Shown: positions 1 to 7,695 of the stretch, in pieces | How positions within the stretch are numbered: position 1 is the first letter of the stretch | Layout: the number at the start of each line of letters is the position of its first letter | NCBI GenBank assembly: GCA_023701385.1 | Contig: JAMPXC010000009.1 | Span: 1 to 64,000 of the forward strand | DNA length: 64,000 nucleotides | From: Pseudobdellovibrio sp. | GTDB lineage: Bacteria; Bdellovibrionota; Bdellovibrionia; Bdellovibrionales; Bdellovibrionaceae | Direction: 5' to 3' | Position numbers and translations under genes: made by a program | Notes under the pieces: model-generated | What the model was told of the DNA's origin: nothing | Databases searched by the model: none | Seen by the model: only the letters and a program-made list of their open reading frames with translations

Positions 1-46
1 CTAGCTAGTATTAAATTACTAATTATATATTTATAGGAATTAACTC

Positions 47-601
47 ATGTTAAATATTAAAAAAAGAAACTCTTCATTTGTTCTTCTGGGTGCTTTCTTG
101 ACCAGCCTTTTACTTGCTGCCTGTTCTCACCAATATCCAAAAACAAAAAAGGAGTCAGTGACAAAAACTGAAAAACAGAATTACCTCTTTGTTCAATCTA
201 TTTACGCTGGAAAATTTAACGGCAAAGAACTTTCACTCGATAAAATTTCAGCTCAAACACTCTACTTCTCCGATCGTCCCGCGCGCAAAGTAGGACACAT
301 CCCGACGGCTCACTTTATGAAATTATGGAGCGAAGGAAGTGATAGCTTTAAAGGCGATCCACCAAACGCAACTCTTAGCATTACGACTAAAGATAAAATT
401 GCAAATGCTGTTATTGAACTAATGAACCCAAGATTAAAGGGAACGAAGTTTGTTTACGACGTCAAAGTTATTGAAGGGGTAATTCCTAAGAAATTTGAAT
501 CAGCCAGCTTATTTATTGATGCAGCTTCAGCTGATATCGTAATGACTGGCGGTGGACCTGGACAATCTTCGACGCCCTTTGATTTTGGCCTTGGTAATTA
601 A
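47..601 (+). CDS. Lipoprotein of unknown function, 184 aa
   Basis: Seen: a basic N-region, a hydrophobic stretch and a lipobox L-A-A-C put the lipid-carrying Cys at residue 26, so this should be an envelope lipoprotein processed by LspA. AGGA about nine bases before the ATG supports the start. The mature part (about 158 residues) is polar with no further Cys. It ends in a Gly/Pro-rich tail (residues 167-184) containing GGGPGQSSTPFDFGLGN. I recognise no domain. A two-component operon starts downstream on the same strand with its own promoter, so this gene is probably a separate unit. Function unknown. Confidence 0.8.
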   Translation: MLNIKKRNSSFVLLGAFLTSLLLAACSHQYPKTKKESVTKTEKQNYLFVQSIYAGKFNGKELSLDKISAQTLYFSDRPARKVGHIPTAHFMKLWSEGSDSFKGDPPNATLSITTKDKIANAVIELMNPRLKGTKFVYDVKVIEGVIPKKFESASLFIDAASADIVMTGGGPGQSSTPFDFGLGN

Positions 602-611
602 AATGCTCACC

Positions 612-626
612 GTTTTGCCTCAAAAC
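612..626 (+). terminator. Possible weak terminator hairpin
   Basis: GTTTTG-CCT-CAAAAC forms a six-pair stem with a three-base loop 11 bases after the lipoprotein stop. Only a poor T-tract follows, so termination is uncertain. Confidence 0.3.
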
Positions 627-639
627 AGTTCAAAATAGC

Positions 640-672
640 TTTACACTGACTTTACATTGGGTTGACATAACC
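640..672 (+). promoter_or_regulatory. Three 11-bp direct repeats, likely OmpR-family operator
   Basis: Three consecutive 11-mers start TTTACAC, TTTACAT and TTGACAT, each followed by four variable bases. The 11-bp period matches the tandem binding of OmpR/PhoB winged-helix regulators. The third repeat contains the -35 hexamer of the kinase promoter. A matching triplet lies at 2971-3003, so the regulator encoded at 2292-2963 is the natural candidate to bind both (inference). Confidence 0.6.
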
Positions 673-693
673 TTAGCGCAGTTGCGGTATAGT
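662..693 (+). promoter_or_regulatory. Promoter of the two-component operon
   Basis: TTGACA (662-667) and TATAGT (688-693) are good hexamers but 20 bp apart, longer than the usual 17. Such spacing is typical of activator-dependent promoters, which fits the overlapping 11-bp repeats. Transcription would start near 700, just upstream of the TTG start codon at 712. Confidence 0.5.
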
Positions 694-711
694 TTATCCC
701 ATGGAGAAAGT

Positions 712-2292
712 TTGAAAACTTCGTTTATTAAAAATCACTTCGGATTATTAAGCCTATTTGCAGGCCTGATGTTGATTTATATCTATTGGGCGCAGTCAGC
801 GACTCAACGAGGTTTATTTTTTTCAAACGAAAATCTGAGTTCTGAAATTCACGAGACGATCACCCAGTTTCGTTTAACTTCGAAACCCGTGGCCGAAATT
901 AATTTTTCTGAAATTTATGGTAATAGCGGTCAGTTTCAAATTTTACATCCGCTGTTAAGTATTAAAAGACCCCATTTAGCCAACTGCAAAAACTGCAGCG
1001 AAAAACAAACCGAGAGCGAAGAAACAAAAGAGGCCTTTACTTTTGCTAAAGATAAAAGAAGACAGCTTGAATTCTTTTTATCGGGTTCAGCACCTCTACC
1101 AAATGATTTCTTTTTAAAGCCACCTTTTGCTGACCAGCAAGGGTCAAGCTACGCCTATCTGATTTCAATGTACCCGACTCTTTTAGAAGATGAAAAAGCC
1201 TGGGTCGAACAGCATCTGTCTTATTTTAAAATTTCTGAATTAAAAGAAGTTTTACAAAAATACCAAATCAACGATTTAAAGTTTTTGATTTTATCGCGCT
1301 TTAGCGAACTTGAGGTTGAGTCAGTTATTCGTGGTGAAGAAGTTATTCTAACTTCAGATTATGTTTTATTTAAAGACCAAGACCGCCTGGGGTTTTCTCC
1401 GTTAAGTTATTTGGTTTATTCAGCTACTGAGTTTAACCAAGCTGTAAAAAACGGAAAATTTGAAGTCAGTCCTGAAATAGAAAACAGAACTTGTATACTA
1501 AAAATTGGCAACAGCTGCTGGACTTATAATTCACGCCAGACGCAAGCTTATTTTTACCGTTATTCTTTTACGATTATTCTTTTAATCGGGCTTTTTCTTT
1601 TAAGTGTTCTTGGATTTTACATCAAAAGTCTTTATGAAAAAAATAAAGCACAGCTTAAACATCGTTTGTCGTTACAGGTGTTAAGTCATGAATTTAGAAC
1701 TCCGGTTAGCGCCATGTTATTGCTGATCGAACAAATGACAGCGAAACAGAACAAATTAGATCCTGAAACGCAGGATCTAATCGTTCGTTTGTCAGCTGAA
1801 GTCTTTCGTATGCAAAGAATTATTGAGGTGAGTAAAACCTATCTGCAAACCGAAAGTCATCGCATTCAGTTTAATAATGTCGAAATTCCATCTGTTAACA
1901 GTTGGATCAGTGATTTTATCTTAGATTCAAACAAAGACATTTCATCTGAGTTATTACCTGAAGATCATAGTTTAATTGTGGACCCTTTTTGGCTTAAGTT
2001 TATTTTATCAAACTTAGTGCAAAACGCTTTTATACATGGAAAGTCGCCGGTTGTGATTAAGCTTCAAAAAAACAAAAATCAGCTAAAAATTTTAGTGCAA
2101 GATCAGGGTAAAAACGAATTTGAATCCCTTGAACAAATGACCGAAGCCTTTGTTAAAAGCCCGCGCAGCCAAGGTATGGGGTTGGGCCTTAATATGATCT
2201 TATTCATTGTTGATCAATGGGGAGCTCGTTTGTTGTTTTCTAAAAATCCGACGGTATTTACTTTGATCTTACCTTTACGAGGTAAAAACTAA
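712..2292 (+). CDS. Sensor histidine kinase with Cys-bearing periplasmic domain
   Basis: Inner-membrane sensor kinase, 526 aa from the TTG at 712. I chose this start because GGAGAAAG sits just upstream, while an earlier in-frame TTG (682) falls inside the promoter. An N-terminal membrane segment is followed by a periplasmic domain of roughly 245 residues, then a second membrane segment (FTIILLIGLFLLSVLGF). The cytoplasmic kinase has the H-box LSHEFRTP (His326), N-box NLVQNAFIHG, a DQG segment and a GLGL ATP lid. The periplasmic domain carries C92-K-N-C95 and C261/C269, suggesting thiol or disulfide sensing (inference). Its stop overlaps the regulator start as TAATG, so the pair is translationally coupled. 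Confidence 0.88.
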   Translation: MKTSFIKNHFGLLSLFAGLMLIYIYWAQSATQRGLFFSNENLSSEIHETITQFRLTSKPVAEINFSEIYGNSGQFQILHPLLSIKRPHLANCKNCSEKQTESEETKEAFTFAKDKRRQLEFFLSGSAPLPNDFFLKPPFADQQGSSYAYLISMYPTLLEDEKAWVEQHLSYFKISELKEVLQKYQINDLKFLILSRFSELEVESVIRGEEVILTSDYVLFKDQDRLGFSPLSYLVYSATEFNQAVKNGKFEVSPEIENRTCILKIGNSCWTYNSRQTQAYFYRYSFTIILLIGLFLLSVLGFYIKSLYEKNKAQLKHRLSLQVLSHEFRTPVSAMLLLIEQMTAKQNKLDPETQDLIVRLSAEVFRMQRIIEVSKTYLQTESHRIQFNNVEIPSVNSWISDFILDSNKDISSELLPEDHSLIVDPFWLKFILSNLVQNAFIHGKSPVVIKLQKNKNQLKILVQDQGKNEFESLEQMTEAFVKSPRSQGMGLGLNMILFIVDQWGARLLFSKNPTVFTLILPLRGKN

Positions 2293-2963
2293 TGGCACAT
2301 GTCTTAATTATTGAAGATCACCAGAATATCAGTCTTTCACTCAAAGATCTGATTGCTAAAGAAGGACATCAAGTGGTGATCTGTGAAAATCTAACGCAAG
2401 CTCGGGAACAATTTAAACCCACAGCTTCTATAAAGCCCGATCTTATCATTTTAGATTGGATGTTACCTGACGGCCAAGGCTTAGATTTTTTAATTGAACT
2501 GCGAAAGCAAGGTTTTGCGACACCTGTGATTTTTCTAACCGCTCGCGCCGAAGTAGTCGATAAAGTGCTTGGCTTAGAAATGGGCGCGAATGATTATTTA
2601 ACAAAGCCTTTTGAACCACGTGAACTGATTGCGCGTGTTCGCGTACAACTACGAGTAAAAACGCAAGAACCCAGTGGATTACTTACAGTAGGATCGCTGG
2701 CGATTGATCGTATTCGCCATAAGGTGAGCTTTAAGGGCACAGCCATTGAACTGGTGAAAAAAGAATTTGATCTATTAGTGCTGTTGGCTGAAGACCCTGA
2801 AAAAGTTTTTTCTCGAGATGAGATATTAAACAAAGTCTGGGGTTATGAGGTCTACCCGACAACGCGTACCGTAGATACGCATATTATGCTTTTAAGACAG
2901 AAAATCGATGACCAGCTGATCGAAACAGTACGTTCGGTGGGGTATCGCCTAAAAGTTTTGTAA
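2292..2963 (+). CDS. OmpR-family response regulator
   Basis: Cytoplasmic DNA-binding partner of the upstream kinase, 223 aa. The N-terminal receiver domain (about 1-120) has the acidic pair in IIEDH, the phospho-acceptor Asp in LILDWMLPDGQG, the Thr of FLTARA and the Lys of LTKPF. The C-terminal winged helix (about 128-223) ends with RTVDTHIMLLRQKI and VRSVGYRLKVL, as in OmpR/PhoB proteins. It is coupled to the kinase through TAATG. The 11-bp repeats at 640-672 and 2971-3003 have the spacing expected for its dimers, which would mean autoregulation plus control of the DsbA-like gene (inference). Confidence 0.92.
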   Translation: MAHVLIIEDHQNISLSLKDLIAKEGHQVVICENLTQAREQFKPTASIKPDLIILDWMLPDGQGLDFLIELRKQGFATPVIFLTARAEVVDKVLGLEMGANDYLTKPFEPRELIARVRVQLRVKTQEPSGLLTVGSLAIDRIRHKVSFKGTAIELVKKEFDLLVLLAEDPEKVFSRDEILNKVWGYEVYPTTRTVDTHIMLLRQKIDDQLIETVRSVGYRLKVL

Positions 2964-2970
2964 AGTTTAA

Positions 2971-3023
2971 TTTACAAAACTTTCACACAAGCGTGACACG
3001 CTAAAAACTCAAATTGCTATCCT
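2971..3023 (+). promoter_or_regulatory. Operator repeats and promoter of DsbA-like gene
   Basis: Three 11-mers beginning TTTACAA, TTCACAC and GTGACAC (2971-3003) repeat the layout at 640-672. The last contains a -35-like GTGACA (2993-2998), and TATCCT (3018-3023) is a possible -10 with a 19-bp gap. The first repeat begins only eight bases after the regulator stop. Confidence 0.5.
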
Positions 3024-3051
3024 GGAATCCAACATCTTAATGGAGGATTCA

Positions 3052-3837
3052 ATGAATCAACTCATTCGTATTTCACAATTTGCAGTTATCGCGCTTTTAT
3101 TGGCGTCTTGTGCGCCGACGTCACAACAAATCAAAGAGGCTGTTGAAAAAGACCCTTCAATTGTTTTTTCGGCGATTGAAAAAGCTCCTGATCAATTTAT
3201 TGAAGTTGTTATGAAAGCCCAGCAAAACGCACAAAAGGTTGCGGCTGAGCGTGCCCAACAAGAAGAGCAAAAACAACGTGAAGAAGAATTTAAAAATCCA
3301 TTAAAACCCGAAATCGAAACTTCGCGTGTGATCTTTGGTAATAAATCAGCCCCGATCACTATTGTTGAGTACTCAGATTTTCAATGCCCTTACTGTTCAC
3401 GTGGTTACCAAACGATGAAAGAACTTAAAAAAGCTTACGGTGATAAGGTTAGATTTGTTTTTAAACACTTACCTTTAGACTTTCACCCACTAGCTGTGCC
3501 AGCCGCTCGTTATTTTGAAGCCATTGCGATGCAAGACCATGCGAAAGCTGAAAAATTTCATGACTTAGTTTTTGAAAATCAGTCACAAATGCAAGGTAAA
3601 GGCGAAGCTCTTTTTAAAGAATTAGCTAAAAAATCTGGTGCTGATATGAAAAAAGTAGAAGCATCGCTTAAGAGCGAAAAAATCACAGAGCGTATTAATG
3701 CTGACTCTGAAGAAGCTAGAAAGTTTAATATGTCGGGTACGCCAGGCTATTTAATTAACGGGATCTCATTAAGAGGCGCGTACCCACTGGCGGCATTTAA
3801 AGAAATTATTGATCGCCAGCTTTCAGCTAAAAACTAA
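3052..3837 (+). CDS. DsbA-like thioredoxin-fold lipoprotein
   Basis: Predicted thiol-disulfide oxidoreductase or isomerase anchored in the envelope. The ATG at 3052 is chosen because GGAGG sits just upstream; an earlier ATG (3040) would overlap this site. A lipobox LLASC gives the lipidated Cys20. A charged, Glu/Gln/Arg-rich helical linker (about 40-85) precedes a DsbA/DSBA-like domain with C112-P-Y-C115 and the cis-Pro loop GTPGYLING. The family forms or reshuffles disulfides in exported proteins. Its promoter shares operator repeats with the preceding two-component operon, linking it to the Cys-bearing sensor (inference). Confidence 0.88.
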   Translation: MNQLIRISQFAVIALLLASCAPTSQQIKEAVEKDPSIVFSAIEKAPDQFIEVVMKAQQNAQKVAAERAQQEEQKQREEEFKNPLKPEIETSRVIFGNKSAPITIVEYSDFQCPYCSRGYQTMKELKKAYGDKVRFVFKHLPLDFHPLAVPAARYFEAIAMQDHAKAEKFHDLVFENQSQMQGKGEALFKELAKKSGADMKKVEASLKSEKITERINADSEEARKFNMSGTPGYLINGISLRGAYPLAAFKEIIDRQLSAKN

Positions 3838-3847
3838 TTTTTTCCAA

Positions 3848-3884
3848 GACTGTTCGCCATTTTATCCCCCTCTGGCGAGCAGTC
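3848..3884 (+). terminator. Strong hairpin terminator after DsbA-like gene
   Basis: GACTGTTCGCCA (3848-3859) pairs with TGGCGAGCAGTC (3873-3884), twelve pairs with one G-U, loop of 13. GTTCTTT follows on the plus strand. It separates this gene from the convergent small gene at 3904-4077. Confidence 0.6.
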
Positions 3885-3903
3885 GTTCTTTGGTTAGCGA
3901 GGA

Positions 3904-4077
3904 TTAATTCCCTTTACGTGGCCCCCAGGCTGGGCCGACATTTGAATTGTTCGTATTACGTGGCTTTTTGTAACTGAAGCGGCCAAAACCTTCTGTCGTA
4001 TTTGCTTGGTTAGCTTCGATTTTACGTTTTGTTAACTCTAATAAAAGATTTGTTTTTTTAGTTTCTGTCTTTTTCAT
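3904..4077 (-). CDS. Small basic protein, 57 aa, downstream of DEAD-box helicase
   Basis: A short gene on the minus strand. It starts nine bases after the helicase stop with AGGAA upstream of its ATG, so it should be the last gene of the hflX-helicase transcript. The protein begins MKKTETKKTNLLLELTKRK, is rich in Lys, Arg, Asn and Thr, and has no Cys, signal peptide or membrane segment. The C-terminal half reads GFGRFSYKKPRNTNN and ends GPAWGPRKGN, aromatic-Gly-basic in the manner of RNA- or ribosome-binding tails. I do not recognise the family. Coupling to an RNA helicase suggests an RNA-related role (inference). Confidence 0.6.
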   Translation of the reverse strand: MKKTETKKTNLLLELTKRKIEANQANTTEGFGRFSYKKPRNTNNSNVGPAWGPRKGN

Positions 4078-4086
4078 AATCGTTTC

Positions 4087-5331
4087 CTATTTTTTCTTAT
4101 TTTTAAAACCTTTTTTAGGCTTACCCATAACTGATTCTTCATGAGCGATTAACTCGGCAAAGTTCATATCTTCGCTAGGTGGAGTTAAAACCATTTCGTA
4201 AGCTTTTTTACTGACTTTAAGAACGTCAATCTTCTTGCCAATAAGCTCTTCAATATCTAGTAACAATTCTTTTTCTTCAGGAGCGCAGAATGAAATCGCC
4301 AGGCCCTTATTAAAGCCACGACCTGTACGACCGATACGATGAACGTAGTTTTCTGCTTTTTCTGGAATATCGTAGTTAATCACATGAGTGACATCGGGAA
4401 TATCAATTCCACGCGCTGTGATGTCGGTTGCGATTAACACTTTACATTCGCCGTTTCTAAAGGTCTGCATCACTTGCAGACGGTCAGTTTGATCTTTTTC
4501 GCCGTGTAAGGTCAGTGTTTGAACTTCCATGCGCTCCATAGCTTTAGCTACGCGCTCGGCACGGATACGAGTTCTTACGAACACCACAAACTTACCTTCA
4601 GAATTTTGTTTTATGTAATCAGCCAAGAAGAAACGTTTATCATCCATCGGAATATTGATCACAGCGTGGGAAATATTTTTTGAAACTGGATCTTCTGGAG
4701 AAATCTGAATACGAATCGCATTGTGGCGAACTTGGTTGTACGCTAAACGTTTAATTTTTGTATTGATCGTGGCTGAGAAAAATAACGTTTGATGACCACG
4801 AATTAATTTACGTTTGATCGATTCGATGTCTTCGATAAAACCAAGATCTAACATTTGATCGGCTTCATCTAACACTAGAATTTCAATACCACTTAAATCA
4901 ATGTGGCCCTGGCTAATTAAATCAAACATACGGCCTGGAGTTGCGATTAATACATCAAGACCATCTTGAAGCTTCTTGATTTGGCGATCTTGCTCAACTC
5001 CACCATAAAGAGCGAATGACTTACAACGCATATGACGGCTTAAGTTATTAAACACTTCACCAATCTGTTGTGCTAATTCACGTGTCGGAACCATCACTAA
5101 ACAGCGAATACCGCCAGAACGTTTACTTGATTTACTGCTATGAATGATATCGATAATGGGAATTGCAAAAGCTGCAGTTTTTCCGGTACCTGTTTGAGCA
5201 ATCGCTAATACGTCTTCACCGCGTAAAACCGCAGGAATAGTTTTGTACTGGATATCTGTCGTACGAAAGTACTTCATATCCAATAGATTGCGTAATAGGT
5301 CTTCACTGAGCTGTAACTTATCGAATTTCAT
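4087..5331 (-). CDS. DEAD-box ATP-dependent RNA helicase (RhlE-like)
   Basis: Cytoplasmic RNA-unwinding ATPase, 414 aa. Motifs run in order: Q-motif region with Gln28, motif I AQTGTGKT (45-52), PTRELA, GG, TPGR, DEAD, SAT, then the second RecA domain with TDITARGIDIPDV and HRIGRTGR. The C-terminus is a short basic tail (KPKKGFKNKKK) that could bind RNA. Length and motifs fit the RhlE/SrmB group, involved in ribosome assembly or RNA decay in known bacteria. The gene follows hflX by 16 bases on the same strand and precedes the 57-aa basic gene by nine, so the three probably form one transcript. Confidence 0.92.
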   Translation of the reverse strand: MKFDKLQLSEDLLRNLLDMKYFRTTDIQYKTIPAVLRGEDVLAIAQTGTGKTAAFAIPIIDIIHSSKSSKRSGGIRCLVMVPTRELAQQIGEVFNNLSRHMRCKSFALYGGVEQDRQIKKLQDGLDVLIATPGRMFDLISQGHIDLSGIEILVLDEADQMLDLGFIEDIESIKRKLIRGHQTLFFSATINTKIKRLAYNQVRHNAIRIQISPEDPVSKNISHAVINIPMDDKRFFLADYIKQNSEGKFVVFVRTRIRAERVAKAMERMEVQTLTLHGEKDQTDRLQVMQTFRNGECKVLIATDITARGIDIPDVTHVINYDIPEKAENYVHRIGRTGRGFNKGLAISFCAPEEKELLLDIEELIGKKIDVLKVSKKAYEMVLTPPSEDMNFAELIAHEESVMGKPKKGFKNKKK

Positions 5332-5347
5332 GGGGCGGACATTACCA

Positions 5348-6757
5348 CTATCTACGCGGTTTCACTAAGTCTTTTAATTGTGATTGAAAATGCTCTACGG
5401 CTTTTTGCGGAGCCCGTATCTTTAAAGTCACTCCCAGCTCGTTATAGCTCTCTGAGAGAACGCGTACCCGGGCGCGGATATCGCCTATAATCGCTCCCTG
5501 CACCAGGTAAGGGATAAACAAATCTTCATCCACCATGTCGCTCTCAAAATAGCTTAAAACCTTTTCACGTAAACGCTTAAGATCTTCAGGATTTCGTGTC
5601 GAAATAGCGATAGCTTCTGGGTATTCGGCAGCTAATGAGGCTTGTTCTTCATCACTTAAATTATCGCGCTTATTAAGCACTAATAAATGCGGCACATCGG
5701 TAGCACCGACCTCGCCTAGAACTTTTTGCGTTACTTCTAACTGTGTACGAAATGATGGGTCAGAACTGTCAACGACATACAATAAAAGTGAAGCGTGCAA
5801 AGCTTCATCTAGAGTTGATTTAAAAGAAGCTACTAAATCATGTGGTAATTTTTTAATAAATCCCACAGTGTCTGAAATTAAAATCTTAGGACGAGATTCA
5901 GGATACAGCGGGCGAATTGTTGTATCTAATGTCGCAAATAATTTATCGGCCACTAAAATATCACTGCCCGTTAGAGCGCGCATTAAAGAGGATTTTCCAG
6001 CATTCGTGTACCCGACTAACGCTACACTGATTTCTTGGCTGCGACGAGCACGGCGCACTTCGTGTTCGTTACTGATTGCACTTAATTCAGTTTTTAATTC
6101 TTTAATACGATCACGGATTTTACGTTTATCTAATTCAAGTGCTGATTCACCGACACCTTTACCACCGCCGCCTTCACGGTCGTCTCCCCCACCCGTTTCG
6201 CGCATGCGCGGAGCTACATAAGTTAAACGAGCGATTTCAACTTGCAGCCTAGCTGTTTTTGTTTTGGCGTGACGGCTGAAAATTTCAATAATTACACCGG
6301 TACGATCTAAAACTGAAACGCCCGTGGCACTTTCTAAATTGCGTAATTGTGAGGGTGATAAATCACAGTCAACAATCACGATATCTGCTTTTTCGGTGAT
6401 TTCTGACGACGCAGACTCTTCGTCTTCGATGATTTCTTCTTCGACGTCACCGTCTTCTACACGTTCTTCTTCCCACTTAAGAGCTGCTTTTGATTTTTTA
6501 CGATCAACAAGGCTTGCAACTTTTCCAGATCCACCCGTCCAACGAGCTAGGTCCTGCATTTTTCCATCGCCTAAGATTAAAGCTGAACGATCACTGCTGC
6601 GTTTTTGCGTGACTTGCCCGACGACACGATAACCCAGTGTCGTTACTAATCTTGTTAATTCTTGTAATGAACTTTGCAGTTCGGCCTGATCAATACCCGG
6701 TAATTGAATACCAACTAAAACCGCTTTAGGTAGATCGCCCTTTTTTTGTGTCGTCAT
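5348..6757 (-). CDS. hflX: GTPase HflX, ribosome-splitting
   Basis: Ribosome-associated GTPase that in characterised bacteria splits stalled or heat-damaged 70S ribosomes. 469 aa, longer than the 426 aa of E. coli. The HflX N-terminal domain with LSPSQLRNLE is followed by a glycine-rich loop (ETGGGDDREGGGGKG), a coiled-coil linker and the G domain: GYTNAGKS (G1), DTVGFI (G3), NKRD (G4). An extra acidic stretch around residues 78-123, with WEEERVEDGDVEEE, is inserted in the N-terminal domain and explains the added length. No Shine-Dalgarno is evident; TAGATT lies eight bases before the ATG, hinting at a leaderless start. Confidence 0.95.
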   Translation of the reverse strand: MTTQKKGDLPKAVLVGIQLPGIDQAELQSSLQELTRLVTTLGYRVVGQVTQKRSSDRSALILGDGKMQDLARWTGGSGKVASLVDRKKSKAALKWEEERVEDGDVEEEIIEDEESASSEITEKADIVIVDCDLSPSQLRNLESATGVSVLDRTGVIIEIFSRHAKTKTARLQVEIARLTYVAPRMRETGGGDDREGGGGKGVGESALELDKRKIRDRIKELKTELSAISNEHEVRRARRSQEISVALVGYTNAGKSSLMRALTGSDILVADKLFATLDTTIRPLYPESRPKILISDTVGFIKKLPHDLVASFKSTLDEALHASLLLYVVDSSDPSFRTQLEVTQKVLGEVGATDVPHLLVLNKRDNLSDEEQASLAAEYPEAIAISTRNPEDLKRLREKVLSYFESDMVDEDLFIPYLVQGAIIGDIRARVRVLSESYNELGVTLKIRAPQKAVEHFQSQLKDLVKPRR

Positions 6758-6859
6758 GGGCGCAATCTAGCAACTTTTGCTTCAGAAAGCATTCTTAAAA
6801 AAGAATCTAGGCTCCAAAACTTCATAGTCTTTAGCAGGTAAACCTGCTTCAATATCATA

Positions 6860-7432
6860 ATGAAAACAATTTTAATTCTAAATGGTAGCCCTTCGGGAGA
6901 AAAAGGCAACAGTAACCGCCTTATTAAAATCATTCAAAAAAATTTACCTACTTCTTTAAAAGCTAAAGTCATTCATTTATCCAAAGTTAAAAAGACGTCT
7001 TCTTTATATAAAGACATAGCTCAAGCTTCAGGATTTATTTTCGTAACCGGCACCTACTGGGACTCTTGGGGATCACCGCTGCAAAAATTTTTAGAAGAGG
7101 CTACTGACCTTGAAGGCACAGAAAGCTTTGTTGGGAAACCTTCGGCTGTATTTGTCTTAAATCACTCTGTAGGTGGAAAAGCGGTTCTCTCTAGGCTTCA
7201 AGGTGTGCTATCTACTTTTGGCTGTCTTATTCCTCCGATGAGTGGAATGGTTTATTCGCTTGTGACTTCACTGGCTCTGAAAAATTCTCTGTCAAAAAAG
7301 TATAAAGATGATTTTTGGTCTTTGGATGATATCTCGATGATCTTAGAAAACTTTGAATTAGCTTTAAATATAAAGACAAAATGGAAATCTTGGCTCGTTG
7401 ATCGCAAAAACTTTCGCAAGAACTGGGTCTGA
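6860..7432 (+). CDS. Flavodoxin-fold NAD(P)H-dependent reductase
   Basis: 190-aa cytoplasmic protein of the NADPH-dependent FMN reductase/flavodoxin-like family. The N-terminal beta strand and phosphate loop ILILNGSPSGEKGNSNRL bind the FMN phosphate. GTYWDSWGSPLQKFLEEA matches the family segment that holds the flavin ring and substrate. A further conserved strand is GKPSAVFVLNHSVGG. Such enzymes reduce FMN, quinones, azo compounds or metal ions; the substrate here cannot be read from sequence. It stands alone between divergent hflX and a lipoprotein gene with its own promoter. A dyad GCAGGT-AA-ACCTGC (6834-6847) lies just upstream. Confidence 0.8.
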   Translation: MKTILILNGSPSGEKGNSNRLIKIIQKNLPTSLKAKVIHLSKVKKTSSLYKDIAQASGFIFVTGTYWDSWGSPLQKFLEEATDLEGTESFVGKPSAVFVLNHSVGGKAVLSRLQGVLSTFGCLIPPMSGMVYSLVTSLALKNSLSKKYKDDFWSLDDISMILENFELALNIKTKWKSWLVDRKNFRKNWV

Positions 7433-7633
7433 TTTTTTTGAAATTAGTTCATAAATTTTATTTAGCTTAAGCTTAAAAATTCCTGTGTCACCACACACGC
7501 TCGAACCTTATCGAGCGCGCCTAAAACCAAAAAGCACCGGGCAAATTCTTCAGATCATTTTTAACTTGCTCTCGAGCGAAATTTGACCATTATTCGTATA
7601 AAAACTTCCTAGTGTCATAATAACGCGAATTTA

Positions 7634-7649
7634 CGGCACGTCAGTTGCT
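7634..7649 (+). promoter_or_regulatory. Sigma-54-like (-24/-12) promoter
   Basis: CGGCACGTCAGTTGCT has GG (7635-7636), ten bases, then GC (7647-7648). It differs from the family consensus TGGCACG-N4-TTGCT only at the first base. It lies 47 bases before the lipoprotein ATG. The rest of 7433-7634 holds a seven-pair hairpin (7498-7517) and nothing else I can read. Confidence 0.6.
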
Positions 7650-7695
7650 CTAATGGAAACCGAACAACAAAACCAAACCATTAGGGGAAAAAACC

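Noticed and set aside
682-711. Upstream in-frame TTG start for the histidine kinase
   Set aside because: It lies inside the promoter; TTG 712 with GGAGAAAG is better.
5868-6632. Long plus-strand open frames inside hflX
   Set aside because: They are antisense shadows of hflX with Ser/Arg-rich low-complexity text and no initiation signals.
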